From NCBI RefSeq assembly GCF_000271845.1, contig NZ_JH719392.1, positions 424,945 to 488,944 of the forward strand: a stretch of 64,000 bases of DNA. Reading direction: 5' to 3'. Under the pieces are notes generated by a model, which was not told the origin of the DNA, searched no databases, and worked only from the letters and a program-made list of their open reading frames with translations. The stretch is from Rhizobium leguminosarum bv. trifolii WSM2297. Its GTDB lineage: Bacteria > Pseudomonadota > Alphaproteobacteria > Rhizobiales > Rhizobiaceae. This document shows, one piece after another, positions 51,995 through 60,933 of this stretch (position 1 is its first letter; every line of letters starts with the position of its first letter). The position numbers and the translations under genes were made by a program.

Positions 51995-52521
51995 GCGACG
52001 TTGCCCCGGCTATTGGTCGTACCCTCCATCGTGCCGATGGCGCGCAGCTGTGTTTCAAGCGCCAGCTTGTCAATCGATGCCAGCGGGAGGCTCACGAATG
52101 CGATGATCCGGTTCTTGAGGAAACGCGCGGCTTGTGAGAAAGCCTGGCCTTTCTCGATCAGCGTACCTTCGACGGCCGCCGGATCCTCGACACCCCAGTG
52201 CGCCGTCATCGGGTGGCCGATCCACACAGGGCAGGCTTCGCCCGCGGCGCTGTCGCAGACCGTGAAGATGAAATCCAGCTGCGGCGCGCCGGCTTCGGCA
52301 AACTCGCCCCAGCTCTTCGAGTTGAACCCGGTGCTGTCGTAGCCAAGAGCAAGCAGCGTTTCCAGCGCTAGCGGGTGGACTTCACCCTTGGGCCGGCTTC
52401 CCGCCGAATAGGCCTTGAAGCGACCCTTGCCTTCGCGGTTGAGGATGGATTCGGCCAGGATCGAGCGGGCGGAATTGCCCGTGCAGAGGAAAAGGACGTT
52501 GTAGACGCGATCGGCGGTCAT
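51991..52521 (-). CDS. arsC: arsenate reductase, low-molecular-weight phosphatase type
   Basis: This is a 176-residue enzyme of the LMW tyrosine phosphatase type, with the catalytic loop LFLCTGNSARSI at the N-terminus and the assisting Asp region VCDSAAGEACPVW. It reduces arsenate. Two unrelated ArsC types in one operon are known in rhizobia. ATG 52521 overlaps arsR. Confidence 0.92.
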   Translation of the reverse strand: MTADRVYNVLFLCTGNSARSILAESILNREGKGRFKAYSAGSRPKGEVHPLALETLLALGYDSTGFNSKSWGEFAEAGAPQLDFIFTVCDSAAGEACPVWIGHPMTAHWGVEDPAAVEGTLIEKGQAFSQAARFLKNRIIAFVSLPLASIDKLALETQLRAIGTMEGTTNSRGNVA

Positions 52522-52874
52522 TGCAGCTTTTCCTTCGGGGCTGGGGCGCAGCAAGCGGCGACTTCGGCGGCTGGCGCGCAGATCTGAGGATGGCCGCCGC
52601 AGCAGTCTTCCATCAAGTAGCGGATGAGCGCGCCGATGCCTTCGTAGTTAGCGGTGTAAATGATCGAGCGGGATTCCCGCTGTTGGTTGATCAGTCCGGC
52701 TCTCTCCAGTTCCTTCAGATGGAACGAGACGTTGGAGGCCGAAACCTCTGCCTTCTCGGCGATGACACCGGCAGCCATCCCGTTCGGGCCGGCGACGACC
52801 AGCATGCGCACGATGTGCAGGCGGGTTTCCTGTGAAAGTGCTGCAAAGGACGTGAGGGCTTGACGTTCTTCCAT
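52518..52874 (-). CDS. arsR: ArsR-family arsenic-responsive repressor
   Basis: This is a 118-residue winged-helix repressor, with the recognition helix in EKAEVSASNVSFHLKELERAGL. The Cys-rich C-terminus (CCGG, ICAPA, ACCAPAP) would bind arsenite, releasing DNA. First gene of the ars operon. A palindrome at 52882-52898 lies directly upstream. Confidence 0.93.
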   Translation of the reverse strand: MEERQALTSFAALSQETRLHIVRMLVVAGPNGMAAGVIAEKAEVSASNVSFHLKELERAGLINQQRESRSIIYTANYEGIGALIRYLMEDCCGGHPQICAPAAEVAACCAPAPKEKLQ

Positions 52875-52881
52875 ATTTCTA

Positions 52882-52898
52882 CAATCCTTGAAGTATTG
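52882..52898. promoter_or_regulatory. candidate ArsR operator
   Basis: CAATCCTT-G-AAGTATTG is a near-perfect inverted repeat (7 of 8 pairs) between arsR and the divergent DUF6428-like gene, 8 bp before the arsR ATG. It is well placed to control both directions. Confidence 0.6.
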
Positions 52899-52915
52899 AA
52901 ATAGGAGTAGCCGAA

Positions 52916-53419
52916 ATGCATGCGATCGACAAGGCCCTTCTCGAAAGCGACATCAGCCAATCGATGGGCTCCGGCATCTACCGCTGATCTTCTCCTACGA
53001 CGGCCGGCAGGTAGAACCCGGCTATCATGTAACCGAGGTGAAGGCGGGACAGTTCGCGGCCCTTGACTGCGGCGCCAATCCGGAAGCCTGGTTCGAAATC
53101 TTCGTTCAGCTGTGGGACATTGTGGAAGCCGACAGCAGGCATAGGCTGGGCGGCAAGTTCGCGGCAACCATTCGCAAGGGGTCGGAGCATCTGCGCCTTG
53201 ATGGTTCTGCCAAGCTGACCTTCGAGGTGAGCGACGGGATCCGGCCGATGCACCTTTTATTGTGCCTCAATGCCGACCGTGCAGGACGGTGCTCTGCATG
53301 TCGAGCTGCCGCCGCGTCCGGCAAGCTGCAAGCCCCGCGATCGATGGCTGAAAGCAGAAAACCGCAAACCATCGGTCTGCTGCGGTCCATCAACGGCAAA
53401 AAGCGGCTGTTGCGGCTGA
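52916..53419 (+). pseudogene. DUF6428-like ars-associated gene with two frameshifts
   Basis: Three consecutive frames make one protein of the DUF6428 type seen in ars operons. The segments are MHAIDKALLESDISQSMGSG (frame from 52916), then PLIFSYDGRQVEPGYHVTEV up to LTFEVSDGIRPMHL, then ASMPTVQDGALHVELPPRPA to the terminal CCG. One base is missing near 52981 and one extra T lies at about 53258 in CCTTTTA. The two shifts compensate. The pieces are well conserved, so decay is recent or the bases are errors. Confidence 0.7.
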
Positions 53420-53552
53420 AACCGCCGTTCTGGGAAATGCGGCGATCAAGCCGCCAAGTTCACGGGGGAAAAGCGGTCGCCACGGAATCGGTGGTAACGG
53501 ACGCGCGCCGAAGCCGAGGCGATCAGCGGCGCGCACGTTGTACAGGGCTGTT

Positions 53553-55484
53553 CTATGGCTGCACGAGCGGCTTCGCCTGCCCCGCCTCGCATTGCGGCAG
53601 TCGTACAGGTTTGGCGAGGGTCGCCAGCGCCTCGGGCCTGGCGCATGCCGGGAAGCCGGCGAGCGGCATCGTCTCCATGAACCGGTTACGCTCCACTGTG
53701 CTCAGGCCCGGTTCATTAATCATGCTCTCGACAGTCACCTCGGGGTGCTGCTTGAGAGTTTCCATGGCTGAAGCCTTCGCCTCATCGGTTCGACCGAGTG
53801 CCGCAAGCGAGCTGCTGCGCACCACCCATGTCCACCTTTGATAGTTGTCGGCCGTCATGCGCTCCAGCATCGTCACCGCATCCTCATACCGTCCTGCCAT
53901 AAAATAGGCCGGTGCGAAGAAGTTGGATGCCCACATCGGATAGTTGGGGTCGAGCCGCATGACCGTGTCGACCATTTGAGCACCGCGTTCCGGGTCGTTG
54001 AAGCGTGCGGCATAGCCGCTGTAAAAAGTCAGGATTTCGGACGAACCCGGAGCCAGACGAAGCGCCGTGTCGAATTCGGACTTGGCGCGGCCCATGTCGC
54101 CCTTGTTTGCCAGACTCATAGCAAATACGGCATGGGCTTCGGCGTCGCTCGGATCAAGCCGCACCGCGCGTACGGCGACATCGGCGGCCACCTTGCGGTT
54201 GCTCTCGGGGTCGACGCCAAACACACCCATCAGATCATGCGCGTGGTAAAGTTCGACCCAGGCCCGTGCCAGCCCCGGGTCCAGCTCGACGGCGCGGTTG
54301 AGAAAGGTGATGGCCTCCTCGTCATCGGCTTTGGTGAGCTTTTCGATCTTCTCGGAGCCGAGAAGATAGTAATCGTAGGCATTCAGGTTCTCAGGCCGTT
54401 TGCGTTTGGCTGCCGCCCGCCCGGCCTCTTGGATCAGTCCCACGCCGCCGCCGAGGCGGTTGGCGACCTGTTCTGCGATTTCGGTCTGAACGGCAAACAC
54501 GTCCTCAGCGGGCCGGTCCCAATTCTCCGACCAAAGATGGTGACCGGTTTTTGCATCGATCAACTGTGCTGTGATCCGCACCCGGCCACTCTGCCGCTGG
54601 ATCGAGCCTTCCAGGACAAAGCCGACATGAAGCGCAGTTGCGACCTGGCGGGCATCCACCGGCTTGCCTTTGTAAACTTCCGTCGAATTCCGCGCCACCA
54701 CATCGAATTCGGGAAACCGCGCGAGGTCAGTGATGACGTCCTCAGTCAGGCCATCGGCCAGACGTCCGCTCGCTTCGTCGCCGCCATAATTGTTAAAGGG
54801 CAGTACCGCGACCGACGGCTTGCCGCTCAATGGCTCGGGCTGCAGGAACCACCAGACCCCGCCGCCAGCCAGAGCCAACGCGACGATCGCCGCGGCAGCC
54901 GTTTTGCCCCAGCGCGGTATCATTCTAAGAAGCGGCCGACGCGCCCGTTCGCCGTCGAGCCTCAACCGATACATCCGCACCGGGCGACTGATGTTCTTGA
55001 CTTGCTGCTCGCCGGCGAAATCGAGCGGCCAGTCGAGTTTGCCCTGGAGATGATCATATGCCGTGCCCGACACCACCACGCCGCCCGGCTCGGCCAAATG
55101 CTCCAGCCGCGCGGCAACATTCACCCCATCTCCGTAGATATCACCATCCACCAAGGCCACATCGCCGAGATTGATCCCGACGCGGAATATGATGCGCTCT
55201 GGCTCCGGCAGGTCGGCATTGCGCGCTGCCACGGCATTTTGAAACTCCGCGGCACAGGCAACCGCATCAACCACGCTGTCGAAGGCGACAAGTGTGCCGT
55301 CGCCCATCAGCTTGATGACGGTGCCGTGGCGCTCGGAGATAGCGGGATTGATCAGCTCGGCGCGGATGGCTTTCAGCCGCTTGATAGTGCCAGCCTCGTC
55401 GGCCTCCATCGCCTTGGAGTAGCCGACCATATCCGCCGCGAGGATCGCCAGCAGCTTTCGGTCGAGCGCGGGGGTGCCCATCAT
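53553..55484 (-). CDS. class III adenylate/guanylate cyclase with TPR C-terminus
   Basis: This is a 643-residue protein. Residues about 8-180 form a class III cyclase domain (LLAILAADMVGYSKAMEADE, KLMGDGTLVAFDSV, YGDGVNVAARLEHLAEPGG). A membrane segment lies at about 195-215 (AAAAIVALALAGGGVWWFL). A TolB-like/CadC-type region follows (SVAVLPFNNYGGDEASGRLA), then TPR repeats to the C-terminus. It probably makes cAMP in response to an unknown signal. A related gene at 57097 lies on the other strand. Confidence 0.88.
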   Translation of the reverse strand: MMGTPALDRKLLAILAADMVGYSKAMEADEAGTIKRLKAIRAELINPAISERHGTVIKLMGDGTLVAFDSVVDAVACAAEFQNAVAARNADLPEPERIIFRVGINLGDVALVDGDIYGDGVNVAARLEHLAEPGGVVVSGTAYDHLQGKLDWPLDFAGEQQVKNISRPVRMYRLRLDGERARRPLLRMIPRWGKTAAAAIVALALAGGGVWWFLQPEPLSGKPSVAVLPFNNYGGDEASGRLADGLTEDVITDLARFPEFDVVARNSTEVYKGKPVDARQVATALHVGFVLEGSIQRQSGRVRITAQLIDAKTGHHLWSENWDRPAEDVFAVQTEIAEQVANRLGGGVGLIQEAGRAAAKRKRPENLNAYDYYLLGSEKIEKLTKADDEEAITFLNRAVELDPGLARAWVELYHAHDLMGVFGVDPESNRKVAADVAVRAVRLDPSDAEAHAVFAMSLANKGDMGRAKSEFDTALRLAPGSSEILTFYSGYAARFNDPERGAQMVDTVMRLDPNYPMWASNFFAPAYFMAGRYEDAVTMLERMTADNYQRWTWVVRSSSLAALGRTDEAKASAMETLKQHPEVTVESMINEPGLSTVERNRFMETMPLAGFPACARPEALATLAKPVRLPQCEAGQAKPLVQP

Positions 55485-55678
55485 CGTTGCCTTGCATGAC
55501 CATGCAATCGTGTCGGCAGTCTACACCCATCGAAGCCCCGCAACCAGCATACCGGCAAAACGGCAGTCTGCTTAGGTTGCTTCTGCGTCCCAAAGGGACG
55601 CTCCTCCGCATGCGTGGAATATCTGGCATCCGCCCGCCGACCCTGCCATAAATTAATTTCATCGAGGGAGGCATCATC

Positions 55679-56449
55679 ATGCAGAAGAAAGCGCCGGACT
55701 TCAGCCTTCAGGGCAAGGTGACTTTGGTGACAGGAGCGAGCCGTGGCATCGGTCGGGCTTGCGCGCTTGCCTGTGCCGCAGCAGGCTCCGATATTGTTTT
55801 GGGGGTCCGCGATGTCGCAGCGTCGGCGGATCTGGTTGCCGAACTCGAGGGCACGGGACGCAAAGTCCTCCCTGTTGAACTGGACCTTCCGAATAAGAGC
55901 CATATCGCCCAAGCCGTCGACGCAGCGTTGACGACATTTGGTCGGATCGACGTCCTCGTCAACAATGTCGGCGTCGCTCCCGGCAATCTTGCGGAACTGG
56001 TCGAGGAGAAGGACCTTGACGAGATCCTCGACGTCAACATCAAGGGCACCTTTCTGATGACGCAGGCGGTCGGACGTCAGATGATCAAGCGCAATGCGGG
56101 CCGGATCATCAGCATCAGCTCTCAGGCCGGCACGGTGGCACTGCGCGGCGAGGCAATCTATTGCATGAGCAAGGCGGCCATCAATCACCTGACGCGCTGC
56201 CTTGCCGCCGAATGGGCGCCCTATAATGTCACCGTAAACACCGTATCGCCGACCTTCATCCACACGGACGGTACAGCACCTTTTCTATCCGATCCCGACA
56301 ATAGCAAAGCGACGCTCGATCACATTCCACTCGGCCGGATCGGTGAAACCGATGATGTGGTGGGTGCCGTCGTCTTCCTGGCATCGCCGGCTGCGAGCCT
56401 GATCACCGGCGCGAACCTGCTGGTGGACGGTGGATGGTCTGTCGCCTGA
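55679..56449 (+). CDS. short-chain dehydrogenase/reductase
   Basis: This is a 256-residue SDR. It has TGASRGIG, NNVG, the catalytic S-I-S-S-Q-A-G stretch, YCMSKAA (YxxxK) and the C-terminal ITGANLLVDGGW. It stands between the two cyclase genes with no obvious operon partner; the 5' gap carries no regulator. Substrate unknown. Confidence 0.88.
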   Translation: MQKKAPDFSLQGKVTLVTGASRGIGRACALACAAAGSDIVLGVRDVAASADLVAELEGTGRKVLPVELDLPNKSHIAQAVDAALTTFGRIDVLVNNVGVAPGNLAELVEEKDLDEILDVNIKGTFLMTQAVGRQMIKRNAGRIISISSQAGTVALRGEAIYCMSKAAINHLTRCLAAEWAPYNVTVNTVSPTFIHTDGTAPFLSDPDNSKATLDHIPLGRIGETDDVVGAVVFLASPAASLITGANLLVDGGWSVA

Positions 56450-56556
56450 GGCGAGGCTTCTCAGCGCAAGCCTCAGACAGACGAGACGAAAACGCGGCAT
56501 CCCGGCCCAGGAGATTGGCGAGAGCGGCCTCTCATTGCCTGCCGGCACCTTTGCCT

Positions 56557-56580
56557 GGGTTGAGCCACTCGTCTCAACCC
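56557..56580. terminator. hairpin after the SDR gene
   Basis: GGGTTGAG and CTCAACCC form an 8-bp stem with an 8-nt loop about 105 bp past the SDR stop. No T run follows. It may be a terminator or a repeat part. Confidence 0.4.
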
Positions 56581-56667
56581 GTCCTTCGGACCCCTGCTTG
56601 CGGGGCGAAGGGAGATAGCCGTGGCCTCTCCGTCCCTCGCCGACATCTCGTGTGGCACGTCCCCTCA

Positions 56668-56835
56668 GAGGATTAGGGTCATATGCGCTCGGTTAGGGTA
56701 CAAACGGCCAGGAGTTTGGTTGTGAATCAAACCTGAAATGTCGATTTGACCCGATATTTTGGACCCCTAGCCGAAGGTTCAAGCGCGGCTGCCGGACGGT
56801 TCAGAGCCTAACCTAGCGCATATGAGGATTAGGGT
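56668..56835. repeat. MITE-like inverted-repeat element
   Basis: CATATGCGCTCGGTTAGG (56680-56697) and CCTAACCTAGCGCATATG (56807-56824) are inverted 18-bp arms with one mismatch. Each is accompanied by a GAGGATTAGGGT direct repeat (56668 and 56824). The ~110-bp core between the arms has no coding frame. The size and arms suggest a miniature transposable element or a regulatory pair of arms. Confidence 0.5.
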
Positions 56836-57096
56836 GAGGGGCAGGCCTTGAGTCTTGAACAGGAGAGCTGTGGGACAAGGCCGAGGATGACGTCGCGGGT
56901 TCTGCAGTGGTTTGTCGGCAGCCTGCGGGCGGCGGTGATACCGCTCCCTCAAGATCGGTTGCGCTTCCACCTAACTGACCGCATTCGGCCCGAAGCGACC
57001 TTCGTTCGACCCATGGCAGGCTGGCTGTGTAGTCCCGCCGGGAAAATGAAGGTATGTTATGGAGTGGATGGTCACCTTGGTGTCCTGGGGGTGCCG

Positions 57097-58842
57097 ATGG
57101 AACAAAAGCTTTCCGTCATCATGGCGTCTGACGTTGTCGGCTACAGCCGCCTGATGGGCATTGACGAGAGGGGCACTCTGTCGGCTCTCAAACGGCACCG
57201 GCAGGAACTGCTCGATGTCAAAATCGCCCTGCATCACGGCCGCATCATCAAGCTCATCGGGGACGGAATGCTGACCGAGTTCCGGACCGCAGAAGAGGCG
57301 GTTCTCTGCGCTGTCGACATCCAACGGGAAATGCGCATGAGGAACGCGGATGTTCCGCCCGGTCGCAGAATAGAGTTTCGGATCGGTATCAATATCGGCG
57401 ACATCCTTTTTGAAGATGACGATGTCTATGGTGACGGTGTGAACGTTGCATCGCGCATCGAGACCATCGCCAAGCCCGGAGGCATCGCGGTCTCCGCATC
57501 GATGCGCGACACCTTGGGCAATCGTCTGAATATCGGCTTCGAGGATGCGGGCGAGCAGGCGTTGAAGAATATCGAACGTCCACTGCGCATCTTCAATGTC
57601 ATTCTCGATGATGGCGAAACGCCGCAACGAGAACGTGCTCCCGCTTCTGCATCGGCAGCGCCATCGGCCTCCATACAAAATGATCAGGTTGTCGAGTCCA
57701 ACCGAACTATCCTTTATGTTTCAAGATTTTCAAATCTCAGCGGCGATCCGGATCAGGAGTACTTTGCGGCCGGCATAGCGGAGGATGTGGTGGCTGCATT
57801 GTCGCGCTTCTCGAGGTTGAACGTGATCGTCCAGCCGCCCCGTTTAGAACCCGGGCGAGCCGGGTCGACACCCTATTACATCCTCGAGGGCAGTATCAGG
57901 CGGCTCGGCAGTCGCGTTAGGGTCAATGCCAGCCTGACCAACGTTTTACGCGAAAACATCTGGGCTGAGAAATACGACTTCGACCTTGTCGACGTCTTCG
58001 CCATTCAGGACGAACTTGCCCAATCGATCCCAGCCGCGCTGAACGTTAAGATCGAAGAGGCTGAACGTCAACGCGTCCTTGCCAAACCGGCAACGGCTTT
58101 AAGGGCCTATGATCTTTATTTGCGCGGCAAGCATCTTCAACACAGCCGGAGACCGGAGGATGCCGGGATTGCGAAGGATATGTTCCTCGCCGCCATCGCG
58201 GATGATCCGAGTTACCCGCGCCCATATCTGGGGCTCGCCTGGCTCGAGCTCGTAAAGCTGAAATGGAATGAAAGCGTCGACATCGATACCGCCCTGGCCA
58301 CTGCGTTCACATGGGCGAGCAAGGCCCTGCAGCTCAATCCTACCGAATCCGACGCGCATCATGCGCTTGGCGTGATCCACCTATGGAGAGGCGAGGCCGA
58401 GCGCGCCATAGGTTGCTACGATCGGGCTCGCGAGCTGGCGCCTTACAACTGCGATCTCCTTGCCGAATATTGCGATGCCTTGGGCTATCTGGGGCGTCTT
58501 GAAGACGCGATCAGGATCGGGGAGATGGCTGTCCGGCTCAATCCAAGTCGACCCGACTGGTATCTCTGGGACATTGCGGCCAGCAAGTATCTTTCCGGAG
58601 ACTACCTTGGTGCACTGTCTCTTCTGGAGAAAATGACGGAGCCGGGCCCCGCTTACCGGCTGCTGGCGGCAACCTATGCACAACTGGGGCGATTGGAGGA
58701 GGCGCGCCGCGCAGCGAGCGAACTGCTGAAAATCAATCCGGACTTCTCGATCGAGCGATACACGTCGCGTGCTCCCTATCGGGACAAGGCATTGCTCGCG
58801 AGGTATGTCGAAGGATTGCGATTGGCAGGATTACCGGAGTAG
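57097..58842 (+). CDS. class III adenylate/guanylate cyclase with TPR C-terminus (second copy)
   Basis: This is a 581-residue protein from ATG 57097 (MEQKLSVIMASDVVGYSRLM). The cyclase domain (KLIGDGMLTEFRTAEEAV, YGDGVNVASRIETIAKPGG) is followed by a TolB-like segment (TILYVSRFSNLSGDPDQEYFA) and TPR repeats. Unlike the 53553 gene, no clear membrane helix separates the two parts. The pair may reflect duplication within a large rhizobial cyclase family. Confidence 0.87.
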   Translation: MEQKLSVIMASDVVGYSRLMGIDERGTLSALKRHRQELLDVKIALHHGRIIKLIGDGMLTEFRTAEEAVLCAVDIQREMRMRNADVPPGRRIEFRIGINIGDILFEDDDVYGDGVNVASRIETIAKPGGIAVSASMRDTLGNRLNIGFEDAGEQALKNIERPLRIFNVILDDGETPQRERAPASASAAPSASIQNDQVVESNRTILYVSRFSNLSGDPDQEYFAAGIAEDVVAALSRFSRLNVIVQPPRLEPGRAGSTPYYILEGSIRRLGSRVRVNASLTNVLRENIWAEKYDFDLVDVFAIQDELAQSIPAALNVKIEEAERQRVLAKPATALRAYDLYLRGKHLQHSRRPEDAGIAKDMFLAAIADDPSYPRPYLGLAWLELVKLKWNESVDIDTALATAFTWASKALQLNPTESDAHHALGVIHLWRGEAERAIGCYDRARELAPYNCDLLAEYCDALGYLGRLEDAIRIGEMAVRLNPSRPDWYLWDIAASKYLSGDYLGALSLLEKMTEPGPAYRLLAATYAQLGRLEEARRAASELLKINPDFSIERYTSRAPYRDKALLARYVEGLRLAGLPE

Positions 58843-59089
58843 ACCGGTGATCAACTGCTCGGAACCGCCGCCATCGAGGGAGGCGTTAGAGGGGTTGGCG
58901 AGCTTTATCGGATCGAGGCCGAAGTGCGTGGCCTTTACCAAGCGACACGGGCCAACCCATCATTGCTTTTCCTCCCAGTCGCTTTGCCACGAGCGGATCG
59001 CCTCCTATCGCCGCGCCGTGATTGGTGAAGTTAATAACCCTGTCGACGGCTGGGTCGTGGCGAGGCCTGCGACCGCCTCGTCGCTTATG

Positions 59090-60817
59090 TTAGTTGCTCC
59101 AAGCGGAATTATAGCTCCATGCCTCGTAGCTTTCGATTCGGCCGCTGTCTGCGGACTTCACTTCGAGCGAGGTCAGGTCTGTGATTTTATAGGTGCGGCG
59201 GGTGCCGCAGACCGCGCCCCCATTGGCGAAGACCTCGACGACGCCGCGGTCGAAGAACAATGTTAACCGTTCGAGCTTCAGCGGCGCTGAGCGGTACTTG
59301 ATCCCACCATTATCCTCCGCCACGGTCAGCTCAAGCCGCCGCGCGCTGTGGGCCAACCTGAAGCTCTCCCCGTCACTGCCCCGCGCGACGATCTGAACTC
59401 CATCCAGATCGCCTTCCAAAGACAATTCGACGGGGCGCCTTGGTTCGCATGCAAATTGATGCGGCGCAATCAGTGGAAGAGTGCGGGCGCGCAGGCGCTG
59501 GCAACCCTTCTCTGGCATCATTGTCAAATTCCGTTCGGCATCTAGACCGAGCACGCGCGGCAGCGACAGCTCGCCGCTATAGGGCGAACCCGGCGGCTTG
59601 CGGAATTCCCAATTGAAGAGCCAGGCAAAAGCGATTTGGCTGTCCTTTGCCCGGAAGCTCTGCATCGCGTAAAAATCGGTGCCGAAATCCAATTCCTGCA
59701 AAGCCGGGGTCGCCGGCATGAAGCAATCGCCCTCGAAGGTGCCAACCTGGGCGTAAAGCAAGTTGTGACGGCCGGTTTCCGGTTCGGTGTAGCCGACAAA
59801 GCCCATCACCAGGACATAGTAACCATTGAGCTCGAAGAAATCCGGACACTCCACGCAGCGTGCGCCATGCTGGCGAAAATGCTCGGAAGCGCGATAGAGG
59901 ACGGACAAGAATTTCCAGTCCTCGCCGTCCTCGGACCCATAGAGCAGGACGGCGGGATCACCATCGATCGCGGCGCCCAGCACCATTCGGTAAGCCCCGC
60001 ACGCCGCATCGTACCAAACCTTTGGGTCGCGAAGGTCATGGGAGCTGCCGGAAGGACCGTCGACCAGCACCAGCTTATTGGCGTCCGGACGCAGCAGATC
60101 GGCGGATGGCAAGACTCTTTTCTGAACTTCTTTGTAGTCCCTGAACAGGTCATACGCCGGCAGTCGTTCTGTGTAGTAGAAGCTGAGCTTGCCGTCCGGG
60201 CCGACGAAGGCACTTCCCGAGAAGGCCCCACCGGTGGCACCCAGCGACCAAAGGTTCTGCTCCGGGTGCAGGAAGACCGGCAGATGGATCCAGCGGTAAA
60301 GGTCATCGCTGACGGCATGGCCCCAGTGCATCGGCCCCCATTCCGACTCGACGGGATGGAACTGGTAAAACAGATGATAGCGGCCGTCGATGAAACATAT
60401 CCCGTTGGGGTCGTTCATCCAGGCCTGAAACGGCGAGAACCTGAGCTGCGGACGATTGGTATCGCTCTCATACCATTCCGGCCAGGATGTGCTCGGTCGG
60501 GCGAAGACGTGGCCATCACGCAACTCCAGGAAAGTCACGCCTTTCTCAGTCACATTCTCCGAATTGAAGCTGTAGAGCAGCGGGATTTCAATTGCGCTGT
60601 CGTCCCATTCCAGCGTGAGCGGGCCAGCCGCATAATGGGTATAGAAATAGAATTGAAAACAGGGCGGCAGATGCGCGATCCGGTAAACGACGCAATCGCC
60701 GACACGCAAAACGAAGGCATCGACGTGATCTTCAGCAGCGGATTTTCCAGGTTTTTGCCGAGCCCAGATCTCTAACCGCGCACCCCGCTCAGCACTCAAT
60801 TGCACCCGCGTCTTCAT
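59090..60817 (-). CDS. glycoside hydrolase family 32 (beta-fructosidase)
   Basis: This is a 575-residue GH32 enzyme. The nucleophile motif WMNDPNG is at 133-139, the RDP motif at 263-265 and the acid/base in ECPDFF at about 324. A ~130-residue N-terminal beta-rich part precedes the catalytic five-bladed propeller, and a C-terminal beta-sandwich follows. There is no signal peptide, so it should be cytoplasmic. It hydrolyses terminal fructose from fructo-oligosaccharides or sucrose-like substrates. It is the end of the fructan run with the GH91 gene and ABC transporter upstream. Confidence 0.9.
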   Translation of the reverse strand: MKTRVQLSAERGARLEIWARQKPGKSAAEDHVDAFVLRVGDCVVYRIAHLPPCFQFYFYTHYAAGPLTLEWDDSAIEIPLLYSFNSENVTEKGVTFLELRDGHVFARPSTSWPEWYESDTNRPQLRFSPFQAWMNDPNGICFIDGRYHLFYQFHPVESEWGPMHWGHAVSDDLYRWIHLPVFLHPEQNLWSLGATGGAFSGSAFVGPDGKLSFYYTERLPAYDLFRDYKEVQKRVLPSADLLRPDANKLVLVDGPSGSSHDLRDPKVWYDAACGAYRMVLGAAIDGDPAVLLYGSEDGEDWKFLSVLYRASEHFRQHGARCVECPDFFELNGYYVLVMGFVGYTEPETGRHNLLYAQVGTFEGDCFMPATPALQELDFGTDFYAMQSFRAKDSQIAFAWLFNWEFRKPPGSPYSGELSLPRVLGLDAERNLTMMPEKGCQRLRARTLPLIAPHQFACEPRRPVELSLEGDLDGVQIVARGSDGESFRLAHSARRLELTVAEDNGGIKYRSAPLKLERLTLFFDRGVVEVFANGGAVCGTRRTYKITDLTSLEVKSADSGRIESYEAWSYNSAWSN

Positions 60818-60933
60818 TCATTCCTCCTTCCGAGCGTAAAGTCGTAGCTGGGCTGCTTCTTTAACCTGACGCCAGGGCGCACAATCGACAGTCCGGCCAC
60901 TGGGCTTCTGGCCGTCTGTTGGTTTGGAATTGA

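Larger units (their letters stand above)
56450..57096. other. long intergenic region with inverted-repeat element
   Basis: These 647 bp separate the SDR stop from the cyclase start. They contain a GGGTTGAG / CTCAACCC hairpin (56557-56580), a CCCC / GGGG hairpin (about 56591-56605) and the inverted-repeat element at 56668-56835. The frame open from 56848 has no family similarity before the cyclase ATG. No other gene is supported. Confidence 0.5.

Noticed and set aside
53038..53841. 267-codon frame after arsR taken as one gene
   Set aside because: Only its first ~80 residues match the DUF6428-like family; the rest runs through non-coding sequence and the antisense of the cyclase gene end.
53838..55499. 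553-codon open frame antisense to the cyclase gene
   Set aside because: The minus strand has cyclase and TPR motifs; the plus product has none.
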